Shown here one piece after another: positions 12,346 through 23,318 of a stretch of 64,000 nt of DNA (position 1 is its first letter; each line of letters starts with the position of its first letter). Under the pieces are notes generated by a model. It was not told the origin of the DNA. It searched no databases and saw only the letters and a list, made by a program, of their open reading frames with translations. This stretch comes from Mauremys mutica (lineage: Eukaryota > Chordata > Testudines > Geoemydidae): positions 8,361,951 to 8,425,950 of the forward strand of contig NC_059076.1 in the NCBI RefSeq assembly GCF_020497125.1. Direction: 5' to 3'. The translations under genes were made by a program, and so were the position numbers.

Positions 12346-12843
12346 TAAGGTTGCCAGGCGTCTGGTTTTTTATAGGAATGCCTGGTCGAAAAGGGACTCT
12401 GGTGGCTCTGGTCAGCACCACTAAAAGTCTGGTCGGCAGTGCAATGGGGCTAAGGCAGGCTCCCTGCCTGGCTCCCGGAAGTGGCCAGCATGTCCGTCTC
12501 CTAGGCACAGGGTAGCCACGGGGGCACCATGCACCCTGGCCATGCCTCCTCCCAGGGGCCGACATGCCAGTCACTTCTGGGAGCAGCCAGCCAGAGCCTG
12601 CACCCCGAAACCCCTACGCACCCCAACCCCCTGCCCCAGCCCTGAGCCCCCTCCCACACCCCAACCCCCTGTCCCAGCCCGGTGGCAGAGAGTGAGGGTG
12701 GAGGAGAGGGAGGGGGAGTGGAGTGAGCAGAATCATGGCCTCAGAGAAGGGGTGGGGCAGGGGCGGGGCCACAGGGCAGGGGCGGGGCAGGAGGGTGGGG
12801 CAAGGGTGTTCAGTTTTGTGTGATTAGAAAGTTAGCAGCCCTA
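12346..12843. mobile_element. Non-autonomous hAT-type DNA transposon
   Basis: Short inverted termini ('taaggttgcc' at the left, 'gttagcagcccta' at the right) are flanked by a perfect 8-bp duplication, ctcctttt at 12338-12345 and 12844-12851. The inside is GC-rich, with a C-rich tract near 12600-12680 and a G-rich tract near 12740-12800. No transposase is encoded. A shorter relative lies at 30352-30443. The 8-bp duplication points to hAT; the family name is not known to me. Confidence 0.8.
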
Positions 12844-12851
12844 CTCCTTTT

Positions 12852-13930
12852 GCACGCAAAACTGATACAATTTTTGCATTGCTGTAATATTTGCACAGGG
12901 CCATTTTCTAATTATAATTATTTATGGAACATCACAGGACTACATGGCACCTTACAGACAGAAGTGAAAGGGCCTGATTCTCTATTGCCATGCACCTTGT
13001 GTAATCATTTACTCCTCTGCAAAGTGGGTGTAAAACACTCCCATTCTAGTGTTTTGCACCCATTTACTCCCAAATGACTATACAAGATGAATAGCATAGG
13101 CCCACAGTCCCTGCTCAAAGAGTTCATATTCAGAGTCAGATTCTGATCTCTCTTACACTGTTACAAATCAAATAATCCATCACTGTGGATTTACACCAGA
13201 GTAACTGGTTTTAGAATGTGCTGCAGAGTAATCACATTCAGCTGCTCAGGGTGCGTGATGTTTGGGCTATCACATTGCTGTGCTCAGCATTTGGCGTAAT
13301 GCCGAATTTACCCCCCGGCATGATGATATCCCAGCAAGACACAGACCCGCTGCAGTGTTTTATTGCCTAAATCTATACATTAACTATAGAATATTATTGT
13401 TCCAGAGTCACTGGATCCCTCAACCCTCATTGCATACAGTATCTGTTACACCAAGTAAAGATTTCAGAGTAGATTGTGGGACAATATTAACAACAGATTT
13501 ACCCTCCTTCTGAAGTCTTCATTTGGTCAACTGCAGTGATATGTTCTGGGTTCTTAGCTGCTTGTCTTTTATAGCACAGGAATCTGATCATCTTCTCCCT
13601 GTCTAGCATTACTAGAGGCAAGCTGTTTGGTTCTCTTTCTCACGGGCAACTGCAGGAATCAATCACAGCTCCCTGATGTGCAGAGTAACAAAGGCTATGA
13701 AGCCCTGTTCATTGATTCAAAGCCAAAGTGTATACTTTGATTTCAGAGAAACCACACCCTATGAGAGATTTACAAGGTTAGTTTTGAGTGCTCTTACTAG
13801 TTGTGACTCTTGAGATCTGGAGCACTTTGGCATTAGAGAAAAGTGAAAGAGAAGTAGTCAGGCCTGGTTTAATTTTACATTAATAATGACTTTTAAATGC
13901 CACTATAAGGCAACTGTATCACTAGAATGT
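12852..13930. other. Intronic sequence with old repeat fragments
   Basis: The stretch 13128-13215 ('agagtcagattctgatctct' ... 'ggatttacaccagagtaac') belongs to a palindromic repeat seen again at 21725-21935, 22000-22125 and 26385-26490. No gene is seen in the rest. Confidence 0.45.
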
Positions 13931-13936
13931 TTGCTG

Positions 13937-14145
13937 TGTTGTTGTAGCTGTGTTGGTTCCAGAATATTAGAGAGACAAGATGGGTGAGATATCATCTTTT
14001 ACTGGACCAACTTGTGTTGGTGCAAAAAACAAGCTTTCGAGCTGCATAGAGCTCTTCTTCAGGTCTGTGTAGCGGCAAAGCGTGCCTCTTTCATCAATGG
14101 AGGTTGGTCCAGCAAAAGATATTACCTCACCGTCCCTCTTCTAGA
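13937..14145 (-). repeat. Small dispersed repeat with hammerhead-like core and inverted arms
   Basis: A related copy occurs at 48347-48535, so this is a family. Read on the minus strand it contains CTGAAGA (14056-14062), then a 5-bp stem (AGCTC at 14050-14054 pairing with GAGCT at 14039-14043), then GAAA (14035-14038). That is the CUGANGA / stem II / GAAA order of a hammerhead ribozyme core. A second, inverted copy of the 'ggttggtccagcaaaagat' segment lies at 14101-14132, opposite 13982-14013, making a foldback. No protein is encoded. Whether it belongs to a Penelope-type retroelement or another SINE-like family is open. Confidence 0.6.
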
Positions 14146-14226
14146 ATGGTAAGACTGCCATTTTAAAATTGTAACTCTGGATAGGGTATACATTGGTAAT
14201 TAATGGGTTACTGATATTTTGACTAA

Positions 14227-14410
14227 ATCATAGAATATCAGGGTTGGAAGGGACCTCAGAAGGTCATCTAGTCCAGCTCCCTGCTCAAAGCAGGACCAAT
14301 CCCCAGACAGATTTTTACCCTAGTTTCCTAAATGGCCCCCTCAAGGATTGAACTCACAGCCTTGGGTTTAGCAGGCCAATGCTCAAACCACTGAGCTATT
14401 CCTCCCCCCC
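14227..14410 (-). mobile_element. tRNA-derived SINE with CR1-like tail (tortoise Pol III SINE type)
   Basis: On the minus strand the head reads as a tRNA-like Pol III promoter: an A-box-like 'tagctcagtggtttgagca' and a B-box-like 'gagttcaatcctt'. The 3' part ends in the reverse complement of 'atcatagaatatcagggttg', the CR1 3' end. tRNA-derived SINEs that borrow the CR1 tail, and hence its reverse transcriptase, are known from turtles. This copy is one of the main reasons for the turtle assignment. Confidence 0.75.
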
Positions 14411-16024
14411 ACTCCATTTTGGATTGAAGGACTCCAACAAATCCTGGTGCCAGAGGTTGTAATGTATTGTGTGAGTCAGGAACGTATTAGTAATACAAAC
14501 AACCAAACCATGCATCCATTAAGGACTCATAATAGAAATTTGTTTTAGGTTGCATGCTCTGTATATGGATTCATGCTAATTAAAGATGAAGTATGTCTTT
14601 CAAGCAGTGTGTGTCTATGGGAGCACGTATATACACAACCTGTATCTTTAAACACATTTATTTTTAACTTAAAGGTGAACTGAAATACAAATATAAACAA
14701 CTCCTTTAAAGTCCAAAACATTAACAGAACGTGAGCCTGCTGCAAAGCCACAAATATACACATGCTGAAGGTGAAATCTATCTCTGTGGACTAATCATGG
14801 TAATGAGCAATACATATGGCAATACGTGCTTGCGGCATGCAGGCCTTAAATAACTTTGACTTGGCTCCATGTTCAAGTGCATGAGCCTGGTTTTGAACTC
14901 ATTCTGATTATACAGTCTAAGGGAAATTAAGAGACAGGTAAGAGAAGGCAGGGAAAGGGATTGGTAGAGGAATAGAGGACAGATCTGATGATCTATAAAC
15001 ATTTCCCTCTTTATTTTATATTGCACGAGTCTCACATCAAAGGTTAAGTAACCTAACATAAATTAAGAGATTAGCTAACAGACTTTGCATTATCGTAGCT
15101 CATTAGCTAACCCTATTAGAGAGCAAAACTACTGATAAATAGCTGTGAATAAACTGGGCTTCCTTTCAACAAGCTTCCCTCCCTATTGGTGCCTGTCACT
15201 GCGAATTCAGTGCATCTTCAATAAGGAAGAGCTACTGTATGTGATAAACAGTCGCTGAGAAACAATTCACATGCTAAAGCCATTCTCTGTATATCACACA
15301 ACAACAAATTAAAAATCTTTTGAATTATGTAGAGCATTGCTCATTACTAAAACAGAACTCTGACCTGAATCTCTCTCTTGATTTGCCCTCAACAATTTCT
15401 TCCCTCTCCCCAAGCTGTCTGTGTTAGGTCCACATAGATTTTAAAAAGCTACCCCTGTACTTCTTTGCCAACTCAGAAAAAGTACATAAAGCTTATATAT
15501 AAACCTTCAGTGCATGGACTGGCTTCTGAAAAGCTCTCTGGAGACCTCTCCTGGGTTCCTTTTCAGACTCATGGAAATTTTAAATGTTCCACCTTAGATA
15601 TTTCACGCATTCTTAGGAAAGAAAAGTCTGTTTCAAGACTCCATTGTCTCATTAAGAATTGATCATGTTGCAACCTTTTCCTATTCACTCCTTCCACCAC
15701 CATGTGAGTCAGAACATCAGACACTTTTTTCATTGAACTTGGGAGCACAAAACCTTCCTCTTTGTATAGTATCTGCATCCATGTGTCGCTGTGTGGTCAT
15801 CTACAGCACCAGGCTGGAACATTTCTATGTCACAAAGACCTATTAACCTCCTGACTATTGTAGTAAGTGGGTAGGACCACTCCTGTGCTTGAAGTGAAGT
15901 AAGTGCTCAGATACCTTGCTGAACTGGGACCTTAAAGCAGGATCTAAAGTTGTATGTTGGGGGTTCCATCCAAAGTATCTTTGGTTTGTGATTTAACTAC
16001 TAAGCTGGATCTGACTTTAATGAT
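14411..16024. other. Unassigned AT-rich intronic sequence
   Basis: No repeat or exon is recognised in these 1.6 kb. The minus frames at 14545-14763 and 14778-15059 have no recognised domain and no plausible splice boundaries. Confidence 0.5.
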
Positions 16025-16155
16025 GTTTAAGGCCCCAGACTAGCAAAACATTTAGGCATATGCCTGGCTTTAAGCACACGAGCAGTGTAGTTGATTTAAA
16101 TGGGACTCAGTTGAGCATGTGCTTAAACGCTTTTCTGGACCAGAGCCTAAGGCTG
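16025..16155. repeat. Palindromic 'gcttaagc' repeat copy
   Basis: Contains 'ggctttaagcacacgagca' and, inverted, 'gagcatgtgcttaaac', around a centre 'gatttaaatgggactc'. It is one of at least four related copies (25345-25475, 26868-26990, 36162-36400). The layout is that of a short inverted-repeat element. Confidence 0.6.
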
Positions 16156-16873
16156 GATGTTTGTTGCAACCACAATTATGGTGACCAAAAAACTTGTGAA
16201 AAGCCACTTTATTGTCCTCCTTCAAATCCATCCTTGAACCTTTCCTATGCTGTGATGCCTGTAAAAACTGAACCCCGGCTATTTCGCTGGTGTGCTGTAA
16301 CCATTTCTTTCCATGTCACACATCCGAGCAGGCACCCCTTCTTGGCCACTCACTAGGACTGCTGTAGGGGGAATCCAGGCCTCTGGGCTCTGCACCCCTG
16401 GCGTGTTTCAAGCTCCTGAAGCTTGAGTGGAGTCAAGCCACTGCCCCAATCTCGGGGTGCAGATCTATCTGTCATCACTCTCTGAGTGCTGGAACCCACT
16501 GTCCATCCGCCTGAACCCAGATAAGGGATCATCGGTGTCCAGGCAGGCAGGGTCCTCCATTCCTTTGCCTCCCTTACCCCTGCAGCAGCCTCCCTCATCT
16601 TAATTTGGTGCAAAATAGCTCTTTCCCTGCCTGAGTCCCGTTATAGTCTCCTGCTGAGGTCACCTGCTCCTTTTGTTCTGCTTTTTGGTAACTTCCCATT
16701 ACTCTCAAGCCCCTGTCCTTTCAGACAGGAGGAGGAAGTGTCTGTTCCCTAGCAGAGCAAACCTATTGCCCCCAAGATGTTTTACGCCGAATGGATGATC
16801 GTTGAGTGCGGATCACTCACCATTGTCTCTGGCCTGGCAGACTGACTGGCTAACTGAGGATGGATCCACATAC
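16156..16873. other. Unassigned sequence
   Basis: Nothing recognised. The frames at 16353-16613 (minus) and 16060-16356 (plus) have no known domain. Confidence 0.45.
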
Positions 16874-16881
16874 ATGTAGAC

Positions 16882-17189
16882 CGGGGTAGGCAACCTATGG
16901 CACGTGTGCTGAAGGCGGCACGCAAGCTGATTTTCTCACACTCACACTGCCCAGGTCCTGGCCACCGGTCCGGAGGGCTCCACATTTTAATTTAATTTTA
17001 AATGAAGCTTCTTAAACATTTTAAAAACCTTATTTACTTTACATATGACAATAGTTTAGTTATAGATTATAAACTTATAGAAAGAGACCTTCTAAAAACG
17101 TTAAAATGTATTACTGGCACGTGAAACCTTAAATTAGAGTCAATAAATGAAGACTCGACACACCACTTCTGAAAGGTTGCCGACCCCTG
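16882..17189. mobile_element. Short non-autonomous hAT, same family as 2889-4691
   Basis: Starts with 'cggggtaggcaacct' and ends with 'aggttgccgacccctg'. It is flanked by an imperfect 8-bp duplication, atgtagac (16874-16881) against gtgtagac (17190-17197), 7 of 8 matching. Its right ~210 bp match 4480-4691 closely, including 'cttaaacattttaaaaacct'. It lacks the GC-rich filling of the larger copy. Confidence 0.85.
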
Positions 17190-17197
17190 GTGTAGAC

Positions 17198-17940
17198 TTT
17201 CCCTCACATAGTCATTTCCTTGTGCAACTCCATCAATCATCGACAATTCAGAAGTGGAACAGAGAGAACCTCCAGGTAGTCACACTGACCATCACCATCT
17301 CATTGTTTCCTTGTGCTCACTCTTGTCTCTTTGTTGTCTTGTTCGTATGCTGTCAGGTTTGCAGGGCAGGGACTGTCTTTTTGTTCAGTGTGTGTACAAC
17401 ACCTAGCAAAATGGGTCCCTGGTTGGGGTTCCAATGTGCTATGTTAATACAAATCACTGGTGATGATTGTAGGGATTTTTATAAAACATTATGGTCTTTT
17501 TACCCAGTTAGTGTTATTTTATAGGCTTTTAAACTACAACCCACAGCTTTTGTCACGGAAAAAAGAATGAAAATATCGCATGTTGTGATGTTTCTTGTTT
17601 ATTTTAAATGCAAATTATGACTTTTGGGGTGGATGGGGGTTTCTATCATGATGAAGCCACTATGGCTTTTCCCACTTTTTTGACATGACAGCCAGCCTTA
17701 ATGATATTGCGCTGAGATGGTGTGTGTCACCCTGCCCTGTGCTCCAGAGGTTGAAAATGAATAGCAAGCGCTGATGGAGCTATGGATTTTTGAGGCTGCA
17801 TCATGATGAGATGTCATTATACAAATGTCTTCATGTTTGCGTCCAATCAGTCTGCCAATAGGTCGTGGTTGGACCCATGTGAATACATGGAGTTCAGAAA
17901 CATTCTTACTGTTTGTGGAACTTTTCACCCAACTCTGGTG
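17198..17940. other. Unassigned intronic sequence
   Basis: No gene or clear transposon is seen. A 125-codon frame at 17147-17524 starts inside the preceding hAT and has no known domain. Confidence 0.45.
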
Positions 17941-17944
17941 AATC

Positions 17945-18380
17945 TATGTTTCATAGATTCATAGATTCTAGGACTGGAAGGGACCTCGAGAGGTCATCGA
18001 GTCCAGTCCCCTGCCCTCACGTCTAGACCATCCCTGATAGACATTTATCTAACCTACTCTTAAATATCGCCAGAGATGGAGATTTCACAACCTCCCTAGG
18101 CAATGTATTCCAGTGTTTAACTACCCTGACAGTTAGGAACTTTTTCCTAATGTCCAACCTAAACCTCCCTTGCTGCAGTTTAAGCCCATTGCTTTTTGTT
18201 CTGTCCTTAGAGGCTAAAGTGAACAAGTTTTCTCCCTCCTCCTGACGACACCCTTTTAGATACCTGAAAACTGCTGTCATGTCCCCTCTCAGTCTTATCT
18301 TTTCCAAACTAAACAAACCCAATTCTTTCAGCCTTCCTTCATAGGTCATGTTCTCAAGACCTTTAATCATTCTGTGAAGA
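17945..18380 (-). mobile_element. CR1 LINE 3' end, antisense
   Basis: The plus strand opens with the reverse complement of a CR1 terminus ('catagattcatagattctag', then 'ctggaagggacctcgagagg'). The minus strand keeps an open frame, 18370-18023, of 115 codons with the CR1 C-terminal landmarks 'LENMTYEGRLKELGLFSLEK', 'LRGDMTAVFRYLKG', '[12 protein letters not shown]' and 'LPREVVKSPS'. This is the region after the reverse transcriptase catalytic core. It is strongly 5'-truncated, as usual for CR1, and one of the better preserved copies here. Confidence 0.9.
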
Positions 18381-18789
18381 GTCTCTTTTCTGAAGTCTAC
18401 AGATGAATTATCTAATACTTTACATTAGGGCTGTCAAGCAATTAAAAAGATTAATCATGGGATTAAAAAATAATCTCAATTAATTGTGTGATTAATCACA
18501 CTGTTAATAATAGAATACTATTTATTTAAATATTTTTGGATGTTTTCTACATTTTCAAATATGTTGATTTCAAATACAACATAGAATACAAAGTGTACAC
18601 TGCTCACTTTATATTTATTTTAGATTACAAATATTTGCACTGTAAAAAACAAAACATTTTTCAGTTCACCTAATACAAGTACAGATATACAGTCTCTTTA
18701 TCATTAAAGTTGAATATACAAACATAGAATTATGTACAAAAAAATCTGCATTAAAAAACAAAACAATGTAAATCTTAAGAGCCTACAAG

Positions 18790-18962
18790 TCCACTCAGTA
18801 CTACTTCTTGTTCAGCCAATCGCTCAAACAAACAAGTTTATTTACATTTGCAGGAGATAATGCTGCCCATTTCTTGTTTACAGTGTCAACTGAAAGTGAG
18901 AACAGGCATTCTCATGGCACTGTTGTAGTGGGCATCGTAAGATATTTACGTGCCAGATGGGT
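18790..18962 (-). pseudogene. hAT transposase C-terminal (dimerisation) remnant, left arm
   Basis: Translated on the minus strand with frameshifts, this gives a decayed version of the C-terminal hAT dimerisation region. It parallels the better kept right-arm copy at 19511-19705: both end in the same 'WLNKK'-like stretch just before the shared 'ctacttcttgttcagccaat' DNA. It directly continues the minus-strand remnant at 18963-19154. Confidence 0.65.
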
Positions 18963-19154
18963 TTAAGATTCATGTGTCCCTTCATGCTTCAACCACCATT
19001 CCAGGGGACATGTATCCATGTTGATGACGGGTTCTGCTTGATAACGATCCAAAACAGTGTGGACTGACACATGTTCATTTTCATTATCTGAGTCAGATGC
19101 CACCTGCAGAAGGTTGATTTTCTTTTTTGGTGATTTGGGTTCTATAGTTTCCAC
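18963..19154 (-). pseudogene. hAT transposase remnant with 'PLEWW' motif
   Basis: A 63-codon minus-strand frame contains 'LDRYQAEPVIN' followed by 'CPLEWWLKHE'. The Trp-Trp motif after 'PL' is typical of the region just before the C-terminal dimerisation domain in hAT transposases (Ac/hobo/ZBED type). It ends at a stop where the family would continue, so it is a broken copy. Confidence 0.75.
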
Positions 19155-19163
19155 ATCAGAGTG

Positions 19164-19421
19164 TTACTCTTTTAAGACTTCTGAAAGCATGTTCCACACC
19201 TCATCTCTCTCAGATTTTGGAAGGCACTTCAGATTCTTAAACCTTGGGTCAAGTGCTGTAGCTATCTTTAGACATTTCACATTGCTGCCTTCTTTGTGTT
19301 TTGTTATATCTGCAGTGAAAGTGTACTTAAAGCAAACAACATGTGCTGGGTCATCATCCAAGACTGCTATAACATGAAATATATGGCAGAATGCGGGTAA
19401 AACAGAACAGGAGACATACAA
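19164..19421 (-). pseudogene. hAT transposase middle-region remnant
   Basis: An 85-codon minus-strand frame contains 'ATALDPRFKNLKCLPKSERD' followed by 'VWNMLSEVLKE'. The 'LDPRFK' motif is conserved in the catalytic region of hAT transposases. It lies in the correct order upstream of 18963-19154 on the same strand, separated by a frame change. Confidence 0.8.
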
Positions 19422-19510
19422 TTCTCCCCCAAGGTGTTCAGTTGCTAAGTAATTATTGCATTATTTTTTTTAATGAGCATCATTAGCATGGAAGCATGTC
19501 CTCTGGAATG

Positions 19511-19705
19511 GTGGCTGAACATGAAAGGGCATACAAATGTTTAGTGTATCTGGCATGTAAATACCTTGCAACGCCAGCTACAAAAATGCCATGCGAACGC
19601 CTGTTCTCACTTTCAGGTGACATTGTAAATAAGAAGCAGGCACCAGTATCTCTTGTAAATGTAAACAAACTTGATTGTCTTAGTGATTGGCTGAACAAGA
19701 AGTAG
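19511..19705 (+). pseudogene. hAT transposase C-terminal (dimerisation) remnant, right arm
   Basis: Plus-strand translation gives 'LACKYLATPATKMPCERLFS' followed by 'LSGDIVNKK' and a terminal 'LSDWLNKK'. This is the hAT C-terminal dimerisation domain, with the ATPATS/CERLFS block well kept. Its direction is opposite to the other transposase remnants in the same element, which shows the inversion. Confidence 0.85.
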
Positions 19706-20108
19706 GACTGAGTGGACTTGTAGGCTCTAGAGTTTTACATTTTGTTTTTAAGTTCAATTATGTAACAAAAAAAATCTACATTAGTCATTTGCACCTTCAC
19801 AATAAAGAGATTGCATTACAGTACTTGTATGAGATGAAATGAAAAATACTATTTCTTTTGTTTATCATTTTTACAGTTAAAATTTTTGTAAAAAAAAGAA
19901 TACAAAGTGAGCAGTGTACACTTTGTATTCTATGTTGTAATTGAAATCAATATATTTAAAAATGCAGAAAAAATCCAAAAATATGTAATATATTTCAATT
20001 GATATTCTACTGTTTAACTGTGCAATTAAAACTGCGATTAATCATGATTAATTTTATTGAGTGAATCGCTTGAGTTAACTGTGATTAATTGACAGCCCTG
20101 CTTTCCAT

Positions 20109-22760
20109 GCTTTTAGCTGCCAGGCCTCATCTAACGATGGATTTTACTGTATGCCTAGTGTGATCTGTGCTGGACCAGGCTACTGAACTTTGAACAAGGG
20201 AAAGGATTTCATCATGGATAGAGCTGTGTGGGAAATAAACAAAAATTGCAACACACATGCACACAAAACCGGGGGGCGGGAATCCAGCAGTTTCCTGATA
20301 AGTGAAACATTGTGCAGCTTCCCATCAAAGGCTTTACCATTTTCTGCTAAAGTGGGTGATGTCTGCAGGCAGAAGACTGCCATTTCCCTAAAGAGCTGCC
20401 TGTTTTCTCTGTGCTGACTGTGATTTTATTTTTAACCCAGGGCAAATGTGTGAAATTTTCTGTTTAATCCCAGGCTTTAATTCCACTTCTATTTTTTAAT
20501 CAAGGAAACTCCCATTGGTGGAAATGGCGAAATTTTGTTATTGGCCAGATTCACAAATAGTTGCATATATTTCTGCATTTCTGAGGCGATAGTTAGAATC
20601 ATAGACATTTTTTGGGTGAAATTCTGACCCCATTGAAGTTAGTGGGAGTTTTGTCATTGACTTTGGTTGTGCCAGGAATTCACTTTTGGCCTGGGTGTTT
20701 AGCCTAAACCAGTTTAAAGGATTACAAGTAGTGGCTTGACATGGGTATGTTGGGTTTCCATTGTCAGGTGAATATCACGGAGATACTGTTAATTTATCTG
20801 CTTCTGAGTGTCTGACAATAGACTAACCGATACTGTGCATTGGACTGTGGAGACTCTAGTTAACAAGTTCAGGCCTGCACAGAGCAGAGACGGAGGGATC
20901 CACTGATAAGCACCCAACTTCAGAAAAGCAGGTGGCTTCAAGGTCTCAAGTTGAGCACCCCAGGTCCCTAGGAACCGTTGGAAATTTGAACCTTTGGGTT
21001 TTGCCAGTTTTCCACCCCAAGCCATGCAAATCTCTACCAGTTTCAGGTTTCTTTATTAAAGGTTCACACTGTTATAGCTAGTGGAAAGAACACATTTTCT
21101 CTAGTTATTTATGGCAGAGACTCAGAGAAACGGCGATGTCTAAAGCACCAAAACAAATCCATTTGTTATTTTAATGATCTACAGTTAAACTATACGACTA
21201 ACTGAATCTGGCTAGGTTTCAACATCTGGATAATTTTCAGTAAAATGAAGTAAGATGGACTGAATCTTGTTCTCCTGACTCCTGTGAGTGGTGCTTTTGG
21301 TTTTGGCCCCCAGACACCTATCAATTTTTTTTGGAACTCCAAGAAGTGTCTAATATGGATGGCTAGATTCTTCTTTTTCTTTGTCTCTGGACAATTGTTC
21401 AGATTTCATACAGCTCCTCTTTCTGGGCAATGATATAAGAATAGATTTAATGCAATAGTAAACAAGTCCATGAACAGTACAAAGCAATCCTTATCTCACC
21501 ATTCATCATTTCTTTATAATGCAAATATTTTTACAGGAGCTTTAACGTTTCCCTTTAGGGACTACTCAAGGGACCACAAATCCAGATTAAACTTTAACTT
21601 TGAAGCGATTTTAGGAATACATTACTTTAAATCATTTTATGCTTCAGTAAACTCCAGATGCACCCAGCTGGTCTGACTCTCATCTCTTTTACAGAGTTCT
21701 CCATACCTTTGTGGTTCCCTTGACTTAACTGGGGCAGCTCCTGATTTACACCATAGTGAGAGAAGAATCAGACCTTGCTCTGTTGCATTGTACTATTTCC
21801 TGTCACAGACCGATTCTAACATAGACCACTAAGGGATCTTATTCTCCTCACACTTACACCATTTCTGCAGTATAACTCCATTGATTTTGTTGGGGCTGCT
21901 CCTGATTTACGATGGTGTAAATGAGAGGAGAATCAGGTCCTTAAAATTTGTATTTTTCCAGCTCAGGACCTTTGACTTGGGATTGCCACACCCAGATAGT
22001 GAGCCAGATTTCAATGTTGGTTACAGATTCTGATGTCAGTTACACCAGTGTATGTCTAAAAAACTCCACTGGCATCAGCGCTCCAGAGTTACACCAGTTT
22101 AACAGAGATCAGAAATTGGTCCATTGTTTTAAAGTTGACATAATCATAAAGAAAAGTCTAGTATCAAGTATATAATAATATTTACTTATAATAAGTAAAT
22201 AATATATGATTCAATATAAACTATAATTGGGACTAATGAGGAGAATTATTACTTTTTTCTCTTTAAAAGCTTGTTCTCTTACAATTAAACCCTGGGCACC
22301 AGTCTGTTTAAATGCCTTTATGATTATGAATACTGTGATGGTATAGAAAAGTTTTATTTAAGCAAAAAAAACAAATCCCAAAACCCATCCTACTGAAGAC
22401 TCCTATAAAGAGCTACAGTAGAGTCATTTAAATTGTAGGTGTATTTTGTTATTGCTGGAATTGTACTTGCTTCACCACATTAATTTGTCGCATGAAATTT
22501 GAGGCTTCAAGGTTGTGCAGCAATGTCAAAGCCAAAGGCATGATGCTACCTTTTGAAGAGGCAGTTGTGTGTCTATCCAGATCTTCTGGACTTAGCCCCA
22601 AGTAACTCTGACTTGGATGCAATACTATATAACTGTTCATGTTAGAGTAGTGCCTGGAAGTCACAGCAAAGGCCAGGGCCCCTTTGTGGTAGTACCATAT
22701 GGACACATAATAAGAGGCAGTTCCTGTTGCTATGAATTTACAATTCAAGGGAAGTCTTAA
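20109..22760. other. Intronic sequence with scattered palindromic repeats
   Basis: Short repeat pieces are visible at 20612-20690 ('gaaattctgaccccattgaa' then 'ttgtgccaggaattcac', a palindromic family), 21725-21935 and 22000-22125 ('gttacaccagtgtatg', 'agttacaccagtttaac'). A 10-bp perfect inverted repeat, 'atttacttat' / 'ataagtaaat', sits at 22180-22200. No exon is seen. Confidence 0.5.
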
Positions 22761-22764
22761 TGTT

Positions 22765-22885
22765 ATGGATGAAGAATCAAGGCCTTACAAGTTTGTGACA
22801 CAGGCTCACATAGCAAGTCTGTGCCAGAATTAAACCCCACTCTCCTGAGTGTAAGGATCCAGGGACTAGAAGCCAGGTCTGAAGA
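22765..22885 (-). repeat. Possible MIR-like SINE, antisense
   Basis: The stretch 'gatgaagaatcaaggcctta' followed by 'cacatagcaagtctgtgcca' and 'attaaaccccactctcctga' follows the antisense MIR pattern (cf. 2365-2540) but is strongly diverged. Confidence 0.4.
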
Positions 22886-22954
22886 GCCTGGGACAGCTGA
22901 TGTTCCCACAGTGCCATCAGGAGGCAGTGCAGAGGCATAGCCAGGGAGCTCTGT

Positions 22955-23275
22955 AGAGAATAGGCACCGCAGAAAGTACCACCCAAGAGACCCAGAGTGA
23001 CTGCACCCTGAACCTCTCTGATTGGCGAAGTGCCCTATTTAACCCTGGAGGGTGCCCCGTGAAGTTGTGTGAGCCTGCTGCGACTCCAGACCTTATCTTG
23101 TCTCCTGAGCTCTGGCCTCCGACCCCAGCCTGACTTCGCTCCCGACTCTTGCTTATTGAACCCAGCGCCAGCAGTTTCTCTAACTCCTGTTCACTGACTG
23201 TTGTCCCTGACATGTGGACCACAGCTCAGCTGTGACCACTAGGCCAGACCGCCCATACCCTTACACAGAGTCTCA
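22955..23275 (+). mobile_element. Possible LTR retroelement fragment
   Basis: 'ctgattggcgaagtgcccta' followed by 'tttaaccctgg' looks like a CCAAT and TATA-like promoter. It is followed by a C/T-rich 'gactccagacc ... ctccgaccccagcctgac' leader that I associate with turtle LTR elements. I see neither both LTRs nor coding remains, so the class is uncertain. Confidence 0.35.
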
Positions 23276-23318
23276 TTCCAGGGCCTCCAGTACCAGATCA
23301 TTCCCTGATACTAAGGGG

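Larger units (their letters stand above)
18426..20100. mobile_element. hAT transposon with two inverted copies of the same 3' end
   Basis: The element starts 'tagggctgtcaagcaatt' and ends 'gattaattgacagccctg'. An 8-bp duplication flanks it: ctttacat (18418-18425) and ctttccat (20101-20108), 7 of 8. The outer ~530 bp on each side are inverted copies of one another, and both copies carry the C-terminal coding part of a hAT transposase and its AT-rich 3' non-coding end. Only the left arm continues into the transposase middle region (19164-19421, minus strand). The natural 5' end of the transposon is therefore missing and replaced by a second 3' end. The duplication suggests the rearranged unit was inserted as one piece. 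Confidence 0.85.
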
